Numbered from the stretch's first letter, positions 1 to 11,440 are shown. The stretch is DNA of 64,000 nucleotides from Berberis thunbergii (GCA_003290165.1 QNQO01000649.1:186001-250000); one strand, 5' to 3'. Translations and numbers: made by a program. The notes: generated by a model from the sequence alone, not told the origin.

Positions 1-580
1 AGTTGTCAGATAGTACGTTGTTGGTGCTGAGATACCATGAGTTGGCAGATCAGTGCAAAGATAGCAGAAAATCGTGATTTTTTCCTAATTGGGGCAGTTT
101 TTTGTGTGTTTCGGTATTTTGGCGATAACTTTGGCTACAGTTCTCAGAATTGCGCATATGACTCCAATTCGGAAAGCTCTTGGCGGCGCACACGACATGG
201 TCATGCATCTATGCTCGGTGCACATATTTTTAAGGCCAAAATCCACTATTTTCCCTCCCAAATCCACAAATTTAGTAGGTTTTCTCTTTTCTAGTAATAT
301 TTCAATTATTGCTTAGGAAGTTATTTTGAACCCGATTTGGGCCAGATTTTTGATAGATTTTTTATTTTATTACGTATTTCATTTTAGCTTGATTATTGGG
401 ATTTTTCTATTTTTGGTAAAATTCTAATAATGTCGAATTTTAGCTATATAGCCAGGCTTGTGGGCTGATTTAGATATACTTTTGATTTTGATAATTTGAA
501 TTGAACATTAGAGTATTTCTCTGTTTTTTGAATAATTCTCTTGTGTTCTTCCCTGTGAACTATCTATTAGAACCAGCCTG
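1..580 (+). repeat. Old LTR relic (family L), copy A left
   Basis: The sequence from the window start to about 580 resembles the LTRs at 48768-49308 and 50490-51062. Shared blocks include the GATTTGGGCCAGATT stretch and the end GAATAATTCTC...CTGTGAAC...CTGC(G/A)GGATTATCG. No bordering PBS or partner LTR is visible here, so it is a solo or truncated relic. Its bases 552-556 (CCTGT) are the unoccupied target site of the gypsy insertion seen in copy B. Confidence 0.6.
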
Positions 581-699
581 CGGGATTATCGTATTTTATG
601 TGCCGTTGGCACAATAAAAGTTAAAAACTTGTCAAAATATGATCACCCTTGAGTTTTCAATACCACCATCATCAATAATTGAAGAAAATTAAATAAATA

Positions 700-1045
700 T
701 AAAAAATGTTGGGTATGGGAGTCGAACCCATGCATTCTTGATTCTTTAAGTTCTATGCGATCCGTTAGATTCATATATTTGGTTAAATTTCAGTCGTCTT
801 TTATCTCTCACCCCAATCAACATCATATTTTGTATATATAACAAGGGTATTTCTCATGTTGTTGACACGATAAAAGTTTAACATGATAAATAAATTTTAT
901 TCTACTTTAAATATCAAGATAAATAAATATTAAAATGTTGGGTATGAGAATCGAACCTATGCACTTTTGGTGCTTTAAGTTTTATGTGATTCGTTAGATT
1001 CTTATATTTGAGTAAATCACAGTTGTCTTTTATCTCCAACCACAA
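700..1045 (-). repeat. Tandem pair of tRNA-like (SINE-like) repeats
   Basis: Two related units of about 110 bp (about 700-830 and 925-1045) share a core that, on the minus strand, contains a GGTTCGA-type box B (GGTTCGACTCC in the first; slightly changed in the second). About 30 bases upstream in minus sense is GAATCTAACGGATC, and T-rich ends follow. This resembles the pol III promoter of tRNA-derived SINEs, but I see no full tRNA fold and no clear target duplication. The pair recurs in copy B near 26400-26750. Confidence 0.4.
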
Positions 1046-1264
1046 ACACCGTTCTGATTTTAATATAGAATAAATATAATACTATTAGTTTTCTCGCGAT
1101 AGTGGTTGATGAACACATGAAATATAAATATAAGGCATATAAGAATGAATTTTAGTTTTATACATTATGATTTTTTTCTTGATAATAATTTGTGTCTCTG
1201 TCTATAACATAGTAATTGAAATTCATTGTTATGTGCGTAGTTTCATTAGATATCCTAAAAAAGA

Positions 1265-1610
1265 CCTCTGAATTTTTCAGGAACCCCCAAAAGCCCTCCT
1301 AATCTTTTGGACATTCCGAAAAGCCCCCTCGTTCAATTACAAAAATGTCTTTCCCTAACACAAATTATGATGTTGCCCCTACCCATTCACAAAATTTCAA
1401 ACTTACCCCTTCTCATTCATCAAATCTCGAAAATTCCTTCCACGATATTGAGCTTACCCATTCAAAAAAAAAAAATCCAAACTTACCCCACACCAAATCT
1501 TGAAAATGCCCATTCATCCCTCCCATTCTCATTCTCCAAATTACAAAAACGTCCATCCCTCTACAAATTAGGATATTGCCCCTACTCATTCGCAAAATTT
1601 TGAAATTGCC
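1265..1610. repeat. C/T-rich degenerate tandem sequence
   Basis: Loosely periodic segments of the type CCC-(T/A)-CCCATTC-AAAA-TTTCAAACTTACCCC follow one another with many indels. Short reading frames here are by-products of the low complexity and differ between copies A and B (26981-27336). No gene is seen in it. Confidence 0.5.
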
Positions 1611-1615
1611 CCACC

Positions 1616-2229
1616 AAGTGTTCTAAAACTCGTTAGGCGCTGGAGGGGCAACGAGCAGGTTCCTAGCGCCTAGGCGGTCTTAGGTTTTGTATTATGACTT
1701 TAATAATTTACAAAATTAAGCATAATACTTTATCAATTACATCCAATTTAGTGCCAATATACATATGCAAAATTTAAAAACATGAAAAATTAACAATCAT
1801 GAACAAAATTTATTAAAACTCAAATGACTGAAATTGGTCATGATAGGTACTTTATATAAATTTGAATTTGTGGACAAATATCCAAACCTATTCTTTTATT
1901 TTTCTTCAAATTGCATGAATAACCTTAGTCATGTTTGTTAAAATCTACATTAATAAAATTAGTACCGGCAGATCCTTTGAGAATTCTATTAAGTAATCAT
2001 CATTTGCTACATTTAGACATATACTGAATAAAAACAATTAAACAGTTTATTTCTATAAAAATAATAATAATAAAAAATAAGAACACAATCAGCCTTATTA
2101 AAAAATATAAATAAAATAAAATAAATAAAAATCGCCCAGACTGCCTAGACCTCGCCCAGACTGCCCGCCCAGCCATTAATCTGGGCGATTTTTCACCTTC
2201 TAGCGCTTAGGCCAATTTTTAGAACACTG
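1616..2229. mobile_element. hAT-type non-autonomous element (copy A)
   Basis: Begins AAGTGTTCTAAAA and ends with the inverse of CAGTGTTCTAAAAA, and is flanked on both sides by the 8-bp duplication GCCCCACC (1608-1615 and 2230-2237). Subterminal sequence carries repeated GCGCTAGG/GGCGCT and GCCCAGACTGCC motifs. Eight-base duplications and a CAGTG-type end are typical of hAT transposons. No transposase frame is present inside; the 614-bp body is AT-rich. Confidence 0.8.
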
Positions 2230-2237
2230 GCCCCACC

Positions 2238-2858
2238 CCCTTCACCACATCCTAAAAAACCCTTCCCATCCCTATTCGCTAAATTGCTAAATGTCTCTCC
2301 TCAAGACTTTGGTTTTTCAGGATTGTCCCATTTTTATTTTCTAAGTCAATTCAACCTAATTTTACATATGGGCAAAATTATGGCCTACAAGCCTATAAAT
2401 TAAGCCCAATGAAGAAGAGATCTAATAGCAATCAACTTTTTGAAGTTAATCATTTTATTAAATCAAAATAAACATTTTTTCCCTCTAGAAATAACATGTT
2501 TTATTGAGTTGGGGTAGTTAGGACAGTCAAATTGATAGGGAGCAAAGCCCCAACAAAGAGAATATGAAAGTAGTATATTATAATGATGATATGTATAAAT
2601 AAATTATAATAATAGATCGATGAGAAGTAAAAAAATATCATTAATCAATGTTTTGGTAAACAATAATTTATTTTCATATTTGGTCATTTAGTGACCTATT
2701 TGGGGAGTGTTGAAGACACAACCCAAGGATCAGGGTGTCATGCCAACATCACGGGCACATGCCATGTGAAAAGTGTATGGCCAATGACACGGCTGGTTCA
2801 CTAGTATTAATAATAAAAAATAATAAGTTCAGTGATACATAGTTTAAATTGGTGCAAT
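2238..2858. other. AT-rich spacer, no gene seen
   Basis: No reading frame with recognisable similarity, no clear repeat ends. The stretch is duplicated in copy B (27948-28570). Confidence 0.5.
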
Positions 2859-3168
2859 CACTACACCAAATTGGCATATTTGTAACAACTTAAAAAACAA
2901 TAACATTTTTTAGCTATTACAATCCACCAAACGATTTAAAGTCAAAATTAAATTTAGTCAACAAAATGAAAAATAGCTACATAAAAAAAGTGATACAATA
3001 AATTAGATCACCATGAATAGCATCACTTGCAAGCCCATACTATTTGTGGTGATACAATTATTGAATCACTTTGTTTTTGAAAATGTGTAAAAGTGTTTTG
3101 TGGATTGTTATATCTCAAAAGTGTAACTATTTTTCGGATTGTTACAAAAATGGCAATTTGGTGTGGTG
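2859..3168. mobile_element. CACTA-type MITE (copy A)
   Basis: A 310-bp fold-back element starting CACTACACCAAATTG and ending CAATTTGGTGTGGTG, flanked by the 3-bp duplication AAT. The two halves pair along much of their length (TTTGTAACAA...TTGTTACAAA, AAGTGATACAAT...). CACTA ends and a 3-bp duplication place it among CACTA/CMC non-autonomous elements. No coding capacity. Confidence 0.85.
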
Positions 3169-3469
3169 AATAAAGTTGAAACACCCTAAAATACCGGTCC
3201 AACAAAGAGTTGGAGTTGGTGTTGGTGTAATTGAGACAATAATTGGGTTCACATAGCAACCCCCTAAATATATGACCATGATAGAATAACTACTGAATTA
3301 CATAAATTAAGGTTGTGTTTGGTTATTCTTTGAGGGAAATATTCCAAACATGGCAACAGGTGAGAAGGAAAACAAATACGGGAATATGGTTTTATTCAAA
3401 AGTGATATCAAATTAGATGGTTAAAGAGGACTTGGTGAAGGATGCCATATAGTGAGATTTATTTGCATA

Positions 3470-3960
3470 ATGAAGGCTCTAGAAACAAGGTCATATGCCC
3501 ATGCACACACTACTGAAGATGAGAAAGTGGGTACTAGGAAGCACAAAACAGAGACCAAGGGACATGATGCTGAGCAGACACCTAAGAAAACCAAGGCCGA
3601 GAACGACCACAATGGTGATCTTAATGGCAAATCTGAAGCAGATACAGCAGCCGAATTTGAAGAGTTTGCAAGGTTATCAGAGAGAACCTTTCAATTGAAC
3701 AAATGAAAGAGATACTGGAAATAAATGGTCAAGAGACTTCTGGGTCTGATCACGCTGTAATCATCCGATGGTTAGCAGTAGACCACATTGCTTTCATTTT
3801 TCAGGTTTTAGGTTAATTTTGATGTCATTGGACTGGAACAGCCAAGACATGATGTTCTATGGGCCATTGAACAGGTGCACAGTCTGCAATGGGAATCTGG
3901 AGTGGACTGGGAGCAACTACTCGTGCAGCAATTTTATCAGATCACAATGGCTAACATGCA
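3470..3960 (+). pseudogene. PARP3 N-terminal fragment (copy A)
   Basis: Two exons resembling the start of plant PARP3, a nuclear poly(ADP-ribose) polymerase family protein. Exon 1 (3470-3770) opens with Met-Lys-Ala and an ETRS..HAH segment, then a lysine-rich stretch, then the beginning of a PADR1 domain (IEQMKEILEINGQ). Near 3669 the frame shifts by one base in a short T run, so the polypeptide cannot be read through. Exon 2 (from about 3842, after an intron beginning GTTAGC) holds the zinc-coordinating part of PADR1: YGPLNRCTVCNGNLEW followed by another Cys further on. WGR and catalytic domains are absent. Family assignment rests on motif memory. Confidence 0.7.
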
Positions 3961-4336
3961 TTTCTACAGCAACATTATAGAATGTTATCAACATAGTTCT
4001 TAGTAAAATAAGCCAGTCAGGTATTATGGCTTTGAGTGATGTACTGTAATATACTAATATGCAGCTCTATAACCATATATGGTCAAGAGTGTTTTGTTGT
4101 TAAGTTTCTTGTGATATAAATATATATAACCATTGGCCTTTGCTTGTAATTTTTTGATATATAGCCCAAATCAAATAGATCTAGTGTGAAATTTCGATAA
4201 CGTCTAAAATATTATACATGCTAAGAGAACAGTAATTAACTGCAGAAAAGAAAAAAAATTGTAACGAAATTGATATCAAAAAGAAAATGAAAGACACAAG
4301 AATATGGGTTTCAAAGGCTCCAAACATCAAAAACGA

Positions 4337-4580
4337 TTTTTTCTAAAGGACAAATTTGGACCAACTTGCCCAAGAACTATGTTTTTCGTTAATTCATTTG
4401 AACTGAAATTTTGAGAATATAAGCAAATTAATGTCAAGAATAATTTGTTGAAATGCAGTTTTTCTAAAGGAACAATTTGGACCAACTTGCCCAAGGACTA
4501 TGTTTTTCGTTAATTCATTGGGGCTGAAATTTTGAGAATATAAGCAAATTAATGCAAAGAATAATTTGTTGAAATTATGT
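4337..4580. repeat. Tandem duplication, unit about 122 bp
   Basis: Two adjacent units each run TTTTTCTAAAGGA...AATAATTTGTTGAAAT with few mismatches. The pair recurs at about 19617-19855 and 30034-30305, marking the same ancestral unit. No coding potential. Confidence 0.85.
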
Positions 4581-4860
4581 TGGATTCAACAAAAGATCAT
4601 TGTGATAACAACTTAATTCAGATCTGGTTGCACGTACATGATGAACTTTTTTTCTTTTTCTTTGTTTGAGGTAAATTTTTGGGGGAATGTAAGGGATTAA
4701 AGTTAGTAACATTGTTAAATTGGACACAATTATGAAGATGCATGTCAAAACAAGATATGACCTTGCATCCTCATGTTTTTATGTAACAAAGATATTGGTA
4801 TAGTGGTTAGGGTTTTTGATGCAGGAGGATCCGAGTCAGATGATGCTGAGTTGTCAGATA

Positions 4861-5470
4861 GCATGTTGTTGGCACTGAGATAACATGAGTTGGCAGATCA
4901 GTGTAAAGATAGCAGAAAATTGTGATTTTTTCCTAATTGGAGCAGTTTTTTGTGCGCTTCGGTATTTTGGCCATAACTTTAACTACGGTTATCAGATAAT
5001 CGCGCATATGACCCCAATTCGAAAAGCTCTTGGCGGCGCGCACGTCGTGGCCACTAAACTATGCTCGGTGCACATCTTTCAAGGCCAAAATCCACTGTTT
5101 TCCCTTCCGAATCCACAAATTTGATAGTTTTTTTCCCTTTTCTAGTAATATTTCAATTATTGTTTAGGAAGTGATTCAATTCTGAACACGATTTGGGCCA
5201 GATTTTTGGTATATTGTTTATTTTATTATGTATTTCGTTTTAGCATGATTATTGGGATTTTGCTATATTTAATAAAATTCTAATAATGTCGAATTTTAGC
5301 TATATAGGGGCTTGTGGGCTGATTTAGACATATTTTTTATTTTTATAATTTGAATTGAACATTAGAGTATTTCTCTGTGTTGTGGTTAATTCTCTTGTGT
5401 TCTTCTCTGTGAATTATCTGTTAGAACTACCCTGCAGGATTATCGCTATTCTTCCCAGCGTCAGTTTTAA
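4861..5470 (+). repeat. Old LTR relic (family L), second in copy A
   Basis: Close relative of 1-580: it shares the GAGTTGGCAGATCAG start, the GGCCAGATTTTTGG block and the end CTGCAGGATTATCGCTATTC...CCCAGCGTCAG. The last bases correspond to the LTR end of the element at 48768 (GGCGTCAG), but no PBS follows. Duplicated at 30558-31165. Confidence 0.6.
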
Positions 5471-6904
5471 ACTGCAAAAAAACAAAAATTGATTACCAAT
5501 ATTAGGATGGTGATCAATGAAAACGCAAGAGGAAAAATAATCACCAAAAAAACAAATGACAAATACATTTCTATTTATGATTGAAGTAACTTGATAGACA
5601 AATCTAATTACTTATATCGTAAATTAATAAGTAAATTTTCTATCATAATTCATGTTTAATGTATTAAACATCAAATGGGAATGAGTACAATAAAACGACA
5701 CTCCTAAAATCAAACCTTGTGAGTATATGTTTGTTTTCAAAAATTGAGATCTCCAAAGTCATTGGTGACGATGGCACAATTTTTTTTTGTTTTGTTTTGT
5801 TTTTGTTTCTTGGGTTTTTTTTTGTGAAGGATGAGCACGATTTTTTATTAGATCTCAAAACCATTTTTTGATATTGTGATACCATCTACCATAAGTCTAT
5901 CAAGTGAACTAGTACCTCATCGACAATGATGACACATATATTTTCACTTTATTGAGTAAAAGCTTTTTTGTACAAAAATTGAGTATGTCAATAGTTATCG
6001 ACATGCTTTAACTATTCTTTGCCTTGATACACTTTGACCTTGAATGACTTTGAGTTTTACCACATTTGATTCCAACCTTGCGCAACTTATAAGCTTTAAC
6101 CTTGACGTTAGTCAGCTAATCCAGGCTAACAATTAAGCAAATAGTGATGTATATAACAATTACCTATTTTTGTGTTTACAACTAAGAGCGGTACTAAAAC
6201 CCAATAGAAAGTGCCTTATACTTAACTTTATGTTTGAATAGGTTCTAACAACACATTACTAAACTTCTTTATTGAAAACGATCATAAAAATTAGAATAGA
6301 GGCTACAGAAAAAATTAAACCGGAAGTTAATATAGAAAAGCATGACATACCAAAACCCTATTGAAATTGTCTTACCCCTAAGCTATAGCTAATACAATTA
6401 TAAGAACGACCGTTTTAATAAACTTGGGCCCTGAAAGACTCCTATTGGATTAAAATTGTCTTACCCTACCATAAATTGAAATGAAAACCTCACATAGCTT
6501 TCATGAAGATTTATCCAATATTGAAATGGATTAATCCATAATCAGATCAACCTCACGCCTCTTGTCAAACCCCTAAGCTCTTCATTTGGATTATTCAGTC
6601 TTCACATAAATAGTCAATATTTATGCTAAAAATTTCAAAACCACATTAATTTTACAAAAATGTAGCATGCCATGAAGGGTTGGGTTGGGATGGAATGCCT
6701 AACCCAAGAGCCAACAGCTGTGTTTATACTATTCTCAATTAAACAAAAAAATTAATAAATAATAATTATTATTATTATCCCCCAATAGGATGATCCCCAT
6801 TTCTTCAGACCAATAAAACTGAACAATTTTTTTTGACATAAATTGATGAAGAAAATCTTTTTTTAAGTTCCATTTTTTTTTTCTTCACCCCTCCCACCCT
6901 AAAT
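5471..6904. other. AT-rich spacer; source of block A'
   Basis: No gene is seen. The part from about 5693 to 6650 recurs in more diverged form at 12545-13735 and nearly unchanged in copy B (31381-32340). Homopolymer runs dominate near 5770-5830 and 6720-6880. Confidence 0.5.
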
Positions 6905-6999
6905 GCCGTCGGTTCATATCGACGCCTTGACTAGTGGTACAATTCGCCACCACTGAGTCATCACACCTTTGACTGTCAAAAATTCAATTGAAATGCACA

Positions 7000-7830
7000 T
7001 TTGACACACCCAACGAGTGCAGGGATCGAATCCTAAAAGCTTGAGCTTCTGGAGTAAAATGGAGTTTAAGATTTTAATATGTATCAGACTCGATACAATT
7101 TTATCAATCCTTTCTTCCTTCGTTAAGGTGACAATTATACCTAAAGTCATATACTTCATACCGATCATCTACTCAACCCTCAACTACGACCAAGAGACAA
7201 ATGAAATTTTTTTTATACCCTTGTAGATTTAGTGTTGAATACATTGGATATTGCTCGAGGGCCCACCTCCACGTGGCACACTTTCGACTGGGTCAGGCTC
7301 TGATATTATTCTGTGACGACCCAATCCGCACAGTAAGATATTGTCCTCTTTGGGCATAACCAGCCAGCACGGCTTTAAAATGCCTCTATTATGAAAATCC
7401 AACTTCGCATATATATAACACATCACCATCTCGCACCCAGACAATGTGGGACTATGATCTCTCCTTAATAGCTAGTTCAACCCCTCTTAGAATCTATAGG
7501 CTTGTTGAGCCTATTGGGCTCTAACCCTCACCTTCCCCCCCCCTCCCCCCCACCCCACCCCATCCCCCTCAAGTCCGCTCACACAAGAGTCTCACACCCA
7601 ACGAGTGCAGGGATCGAATCCTAAACGCTTGAGCTTCTAGAGTAAAATGGAGTTTAAGATTTTAATATGCATCACACTCAATAGAATTTTATCAATCTTT
7701 TTTCCGTGATTGAGGTGACTATTATACCTAAAGTCATATAGCTCATACCGATCATCTACCCAACCCTCAACTACCAAGAGACAAATGAATCTTTTTTTAT
7801 ACCTTTGCAGATTTTGTGTTGAATACATTG
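7000..7830. repeat. Direct repeat pair flanking an LTR fragment
   Basis: Segments 7005-7220 and 7588-7825 are direct copies (CACCCAACGAGTGCAGGG...GTTGAATACATTG), each with a GGGATCGAATCC motif that looks like a tRNA-type box B in reverse sense. Between them sits the LTR-like fragment at 7311. Copy C (41716-41965) has only one such unit and no LTR fragment, so this arrangement arose in the A/B lineage. Confidence 0.65.
7311..7455 (-). mobile_element. LTR-like fragment with degenerate PBS
   Basis: TGTGACGACCCAATCC opens a sequence with GATATTGTCCTCTTTGGGC and a TATATATAAC box, and ends near a CAATGTGGGACTATGA stretch. Just before it on the plus strand is GGCTCTGATATTA, close to the reverse of the usual Met-tRNA PBS, so the LTR would be a 5' LTR read on the minus strand. 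The composition is like short plant TRIM-type LTRs. Duplicated at about 33049-33190. Confidence 0.45.
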
Positions 7831-7882
7831 TGATTTTTAGATAATTAACTTAAAAAATTTTCTTTTTTGAATTGGTTTGCAG

Positions 7883-8292
7883 GATTGTAACAGACATTCC
7901 AGGCACAACAGTTACAATGTTTGGTAGGTTTCTCTCTTATTTTTTAGCTACAATACATGCACAGTGCACATCTCTACAAACAGTAGGGGAAAACCAAAAC
8001 CAAAGTAACATGTCTCTCACTCTCTCTCTCTTCACAAACAGTAGGGTTTTGACAATTTTTTATATCAAAAACAGGCAGGGAAATAGTGAGCTATGAAATC
8101 CCACAGCCTCGCATAGGGATCCACAGGTTTGTATTTGTTCTGTTCAAGCAGAAATGCAGACGATCAGTGACTCCACCTTCTTCAAGAGACTACTTCAACA
8201 CCAGAAAATTTGCTCAAGAAAATGAACTTGGACTTCCTGTTGCTGCTGTTTTCTTCAATGCTCAAAGACAAACTACTGCAAGAAGACACTAA
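7883..8292 (+). pseudogene. TFL1/CEN-like PEBP gene, exons 3-4 (copy A)
   Basis: Exon 3 (7883-7923, 41 bp, the usual length in this family) encodes IVTDIPGTT followed by VTMFG. Intron 3 has GT and AG ends. Exon 4 (8075-8292) encodes [19 protein letters not shown], then [36 protein letters not shown] and a stop. TFL1/CEN proteins are phosphatidylethanolamine-binding-like repressors of flowering; the [13 protein letters not shown] and AARR-type ends favour that clade over FT. Exons 1 and 2 are missing upstream, where only intron-like and repeat sequence occurs, so no full protein can be made from here. Both exons are otherwise open. Confidence 0.85.
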
Positions 8293-9327
8293 TCACACCC
8301 CCAAACATCACGAATCTAGTTTCACCTTTAGTTTCCTAGCTTCCAAGAAGAAAAAAATGAAGCAATTAGGGTTTCTGGTAAAAATAAGAAGTGGGGGGGT
8401 GTAGGAGTCATTTACAGAAACCATCCCATCCCATCCCATCCTTTTGGTCATCTGATCAATGTACTCAATTTGGCTCAAATATTTACGGCTTTCCGTTCAA
8501 GTACTTGTGGATTTGTTGTTTTAGTTTTGAGAAATTCTAGCTAGTTGAGGGTTAATATATTTTTGTATATTTTACCAAAAATATCAAAACCAAACTATAT
8601 CTTTTCTCTCACTCACGAGCTCACTCACGAGCTCACTCACTCACTGTCACAAATTCACTGGGTTGGTCTGTCGATGTACTATGTCATAAATGTACTAACT
8701 GCTACCATCAACTCAAGGTCTTGTCAAACGACCACCAAAAATATCGACCTAATGCCCTTCCTCAAGAAACCCTAATTTATAAAAGAACTAATCTATTTTT
8801 TTTCAAAAATAATTAATCAGACTAACTACCTCAATAACAGAAAACCCCACTATTAAATAACACTACTATTTTCGCTGAAAGACACCATTATTTTATTTTT
8901 TTAAATCTGGTGAAGGACACCATCATCTTTCCTTCTCTGCATTTTCTTCTCTCTTCACAGGAGCAGCATAGAAGCAACACCCACCAGCTAGCCCCACCAC
9001 TTTCGGTCGTACCACCACTCATTTCTTTTTCTTTTATTCTTGTTCTTTTTTGTTATTCTTCTCATTTTCTTTTCTCTTCATCTCTGTTTTTTTTTCCTTT
9101 TACTTCCGATGTCTTCTTCTTTTTTTTTTCTTTTTTTTTTTTTCCTTTTTTTTGTTCTTCTTCTCCTTTCTTCTTATTTTTCTTATTCTTATTCTTCTTA
9201 TTCTGTTTTTTATGCACTCATATTCCTTTTCTCTGTTTTTTTCTTCTTCACCCTCACTGAGGTTGTTGGGAATGGAGGTTCCCCACTTGCCGAAACCTCT
9301 GTGAGGGCGAAGGAGAATACAAGAAGA
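8293..9327. other. Downstream spacer with long pyrimidine tract
   Basis: No gene is seen. Position 9010-9260 is almost purely T and C on the plus strand, which creates overlapping Phe/Leu/Ser-rich spurious frames. Similar tracts lie at 14850-15050, 34730-34960 and 46670-46860, always at the same place in the unit. A GAGCTCACTCAC microsatellite lies at 8617-8645. Confidence 0.6.
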
Positions 9328-10985
9328 ATTTTTTTTTTAAATTAACCTCCAAAGGGAGGGACAACTATCGGATGCAAGACCTTTATTACTTGAGAAAAAA
9401 CTTTTATACTTCTTCAAGGGTACATTACGACTTTACCCGAATAAAAGACTTACAGGACAAGTCCTTACTAACTAAAAATACTCAGAAAAAACTAAAAAAC
9501 AAAAACCAGACCTAATTTACAAAAAGATCTAGACCTTGTACTCAAGAGTTAGACCTTATCCAAGAGATTCGGCCTTATTCAAGATATTAGGCCTTATTCA
9601 AATGAATACGCTAGCTAGGCCTTATTGACCAAGGACCTAATCGGCAAAAAAAAACTTAAAAACCAAAATGAATTTTGATCCTTAACTTCAAGTGAAATTG
9701 CCAAAGCTTCTAAACTATAATCTTGCAACTCTATGCAAGTTTCCTACTAAGCAATTGCCAAAGACGCCACAACTATTCTTCACCAACTGCCAACCTGCAG
9801 CAATAAGAACAACAACTACATAGCTCCCCAAACCTGCAGCAACAAGAATAACATCTGCAAGAACCTAGCAATGCTCACCCAAAACATCATCATTCACACC
9901 CGTCCAAATGACACCACCAGCTTCCACAACAGCAGCAACATCAACATCCACACAGCGATGAACTGTCCACAGTAGCATCCTCTTCCACAACAACAAATCT
10001 TCCACACACCATCTCTGTTATCAGTTGAAACAAAGACTCTGTTTTAAGCTGAAACAACGCATAAATAACCTTGATTCCCCACATGTTCACCTGCCAATTC
10101 ATGCTGGAGATTTTCTGAAATACATCGTCTTCTTTTTGTCTAAAATAAGCAAGCCTTTTGGTCTATTTGGAAGAGAAGACCATGTAAATTTTCTCGTGAA
10201 TTGTTCCCTTTGCGCCAAACTAGACAACTTATTCGCCACATAATTTGTTTATCTAAAAACATGATTGCAATGACACACCATAGACCTGCAAAATTTTGAA
10301 ATCTCCCTCCACCAATCATTAATATGCCACAAAATCTTACTTTCTCAAAAGAACCATTGTTTAACCAACAAAGAATCCGTTTGAATCATACATTTTGTAA
10401 AACCCTTCAATTTGCAATATTTCAAACCCCCTAGTAATGCTCTTGTTTCAGCAACATTGTTATAGCCTAACCAAAAGAAAACTTGACTTGCAGCCACAAA
10501 AGATTCCTCCTTGTCTCAGACCATAAATCTGCCCGCTGCATTATCTTCCACAGAAGACCCATCCACAATTAAAGCAACCCATCCCACTGGCGGAAAAGAC
10601 AAGTAAACTATACGGATAAGGGGTTTTGCCACCAGTTTGATTTGAATACCCAATCTCCTAATCAACACACCATATTCATCATTTTTCTTGGGAGTAGTTT
10701 TTTTTACCACACATCTAATCCAATGGTAAACATTAATAATCACATAGCTAGCCGACCATTCATTTCCTTCATATAATTTCTTATTTCTTTGAATCCAGAT
10801 TTCCCATAAGATAAAAGTAGGAGTAAGATGAAACAGAATACCTAACTGCGTTAGTGGGCTTGCCCTTCCAAACAAACACACAAAGTATATTATACAAATC
10901 TCCTGGTCTATGGGTGTGAATGTTGAAAACCAATTCAAAAGTGGTCCCACACCCTTCTGGCAAGCTCTCCCTTCAAGAAAATATG
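9328..10985 (-). mobile_element. LINE 3' part (ORF2 C-terminus, RNase H)
   Basis: Minus-strand remains of a non-LTR retrotransposon ORF2. In transcript order there is a zf-RVT-like stretch (HIFLKGELARRVWDHF, about 10985-10935), the segment ILWEIWIQRNKKLYEG, then an RNase H start (VGWVALIVDGSS, about 10590), interrupted at 10516 and continuing to about 10030. A long CAA/TGC-rich 3' region follows to a run of T at 9328-9338, a plausible poly(A) end. Several stops and at least one frameshift break it. Reverse transcriptase motifs are missing. Confidence 0.65.
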
Positions 10986-11440
10986 TTTTTTCTTCTTATT
11001 CAGTAGTTGCGAATGAGGTTTTGGATGTGGTGAGATCAGGAAAAAATGTGACATTTGTTAAACACCTTGAGCAGGGTAATGGTGATATGGGTGAAAACGG
11101 ACTTTTGCTTGGATGTGATGAAACTAATTGGCAATCAGACAATTAGTTTGATGCTAATACTAATTCCAAATCCGCGAAGGAAGTGGGGTACCAATCGGAT
11201 GGGGCCAAGCGAAAGAAGAAAAAAATGCTAGAATGGTTCCGACTGTGGGGGAGCACAGAGTGACGATGAATATGTCAACACCAACAGTTAGTGATGATAG
11301 ATAATATTATGTATTGGAATGCTCGGGGAATTGGAAATCGGGGGACCCATTGCAGAATAAAGAAGCTCGTGCAGGAGAATAATGTGAAATTGTTAGCAAT
11401 TGTGGAGCCTATGATTGATGCTTCTAAACACATGAAGAAA
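10986..11440 (+). mobile_element. LINE 5' part, inverted (ORF1 end, ORF2 start)
   Basis: Plus-strand sequence beginning next to the zf-RVT-like stretch. It encodes an ORF1-like tail (VRSGKNVTFVKHLEQGNGDM, a K-rich run, then stop), followed at about 11291-11420 by an endonuclease start, MYWNARGIGNRGTHCRIKKL...LLAIVEPMIDASK. That W-N-A-R-G-I-G/N-R-G pattern opens plant LINE ORF2 proteins. The frame then runs into purine-rich low-complexity sequence. The opposite orientation to the 3' part is what twin priming leaves. Confidence 0.65.

Larger units (their letters stand above)
1..10617 (+). repeat. Segmental duplication, copy A
   Basis: The window opens inside a block that recurs in the same orientation from 20133. 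The two copies stay collinear through every element, including MITEs, the PARP3 fragment, the TFL1-like exons and the LINE 3' part. They part company after the bases at 10617, where B enters a GC-rich minisatellite. The offset is about 20.13 kb up to position 556 and about 25.71 kb beyond it; the step equals the gypsy element inserted in B. By eye mismatches are on the order of one percent, plus small indels in homopolymers. The true left edge of A lies outside the window. Confidence 0.95.

Noticed and set aside
37..316. Conserved short frame (MSWQISAKIAENRDFF...) repeated four times
   Set aside because: It lies in an LTR relic, both strands are open, and conservation is explained by recent duplication of the DNA.
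700..830. Functional tRNA gene
   Set aside because: Only a T-arm-like motif is present; acceptor stem and D-arm cannot be formed.
9040..9345. Overlapping Phe/Leu-rich frames suggesting small membrane proteins
   Set aside because: They come from a T/C-rich tract; all three frames are open and hydrophobic, and the same happens at 14700-15180, 34620-35040 and 46556-46976.
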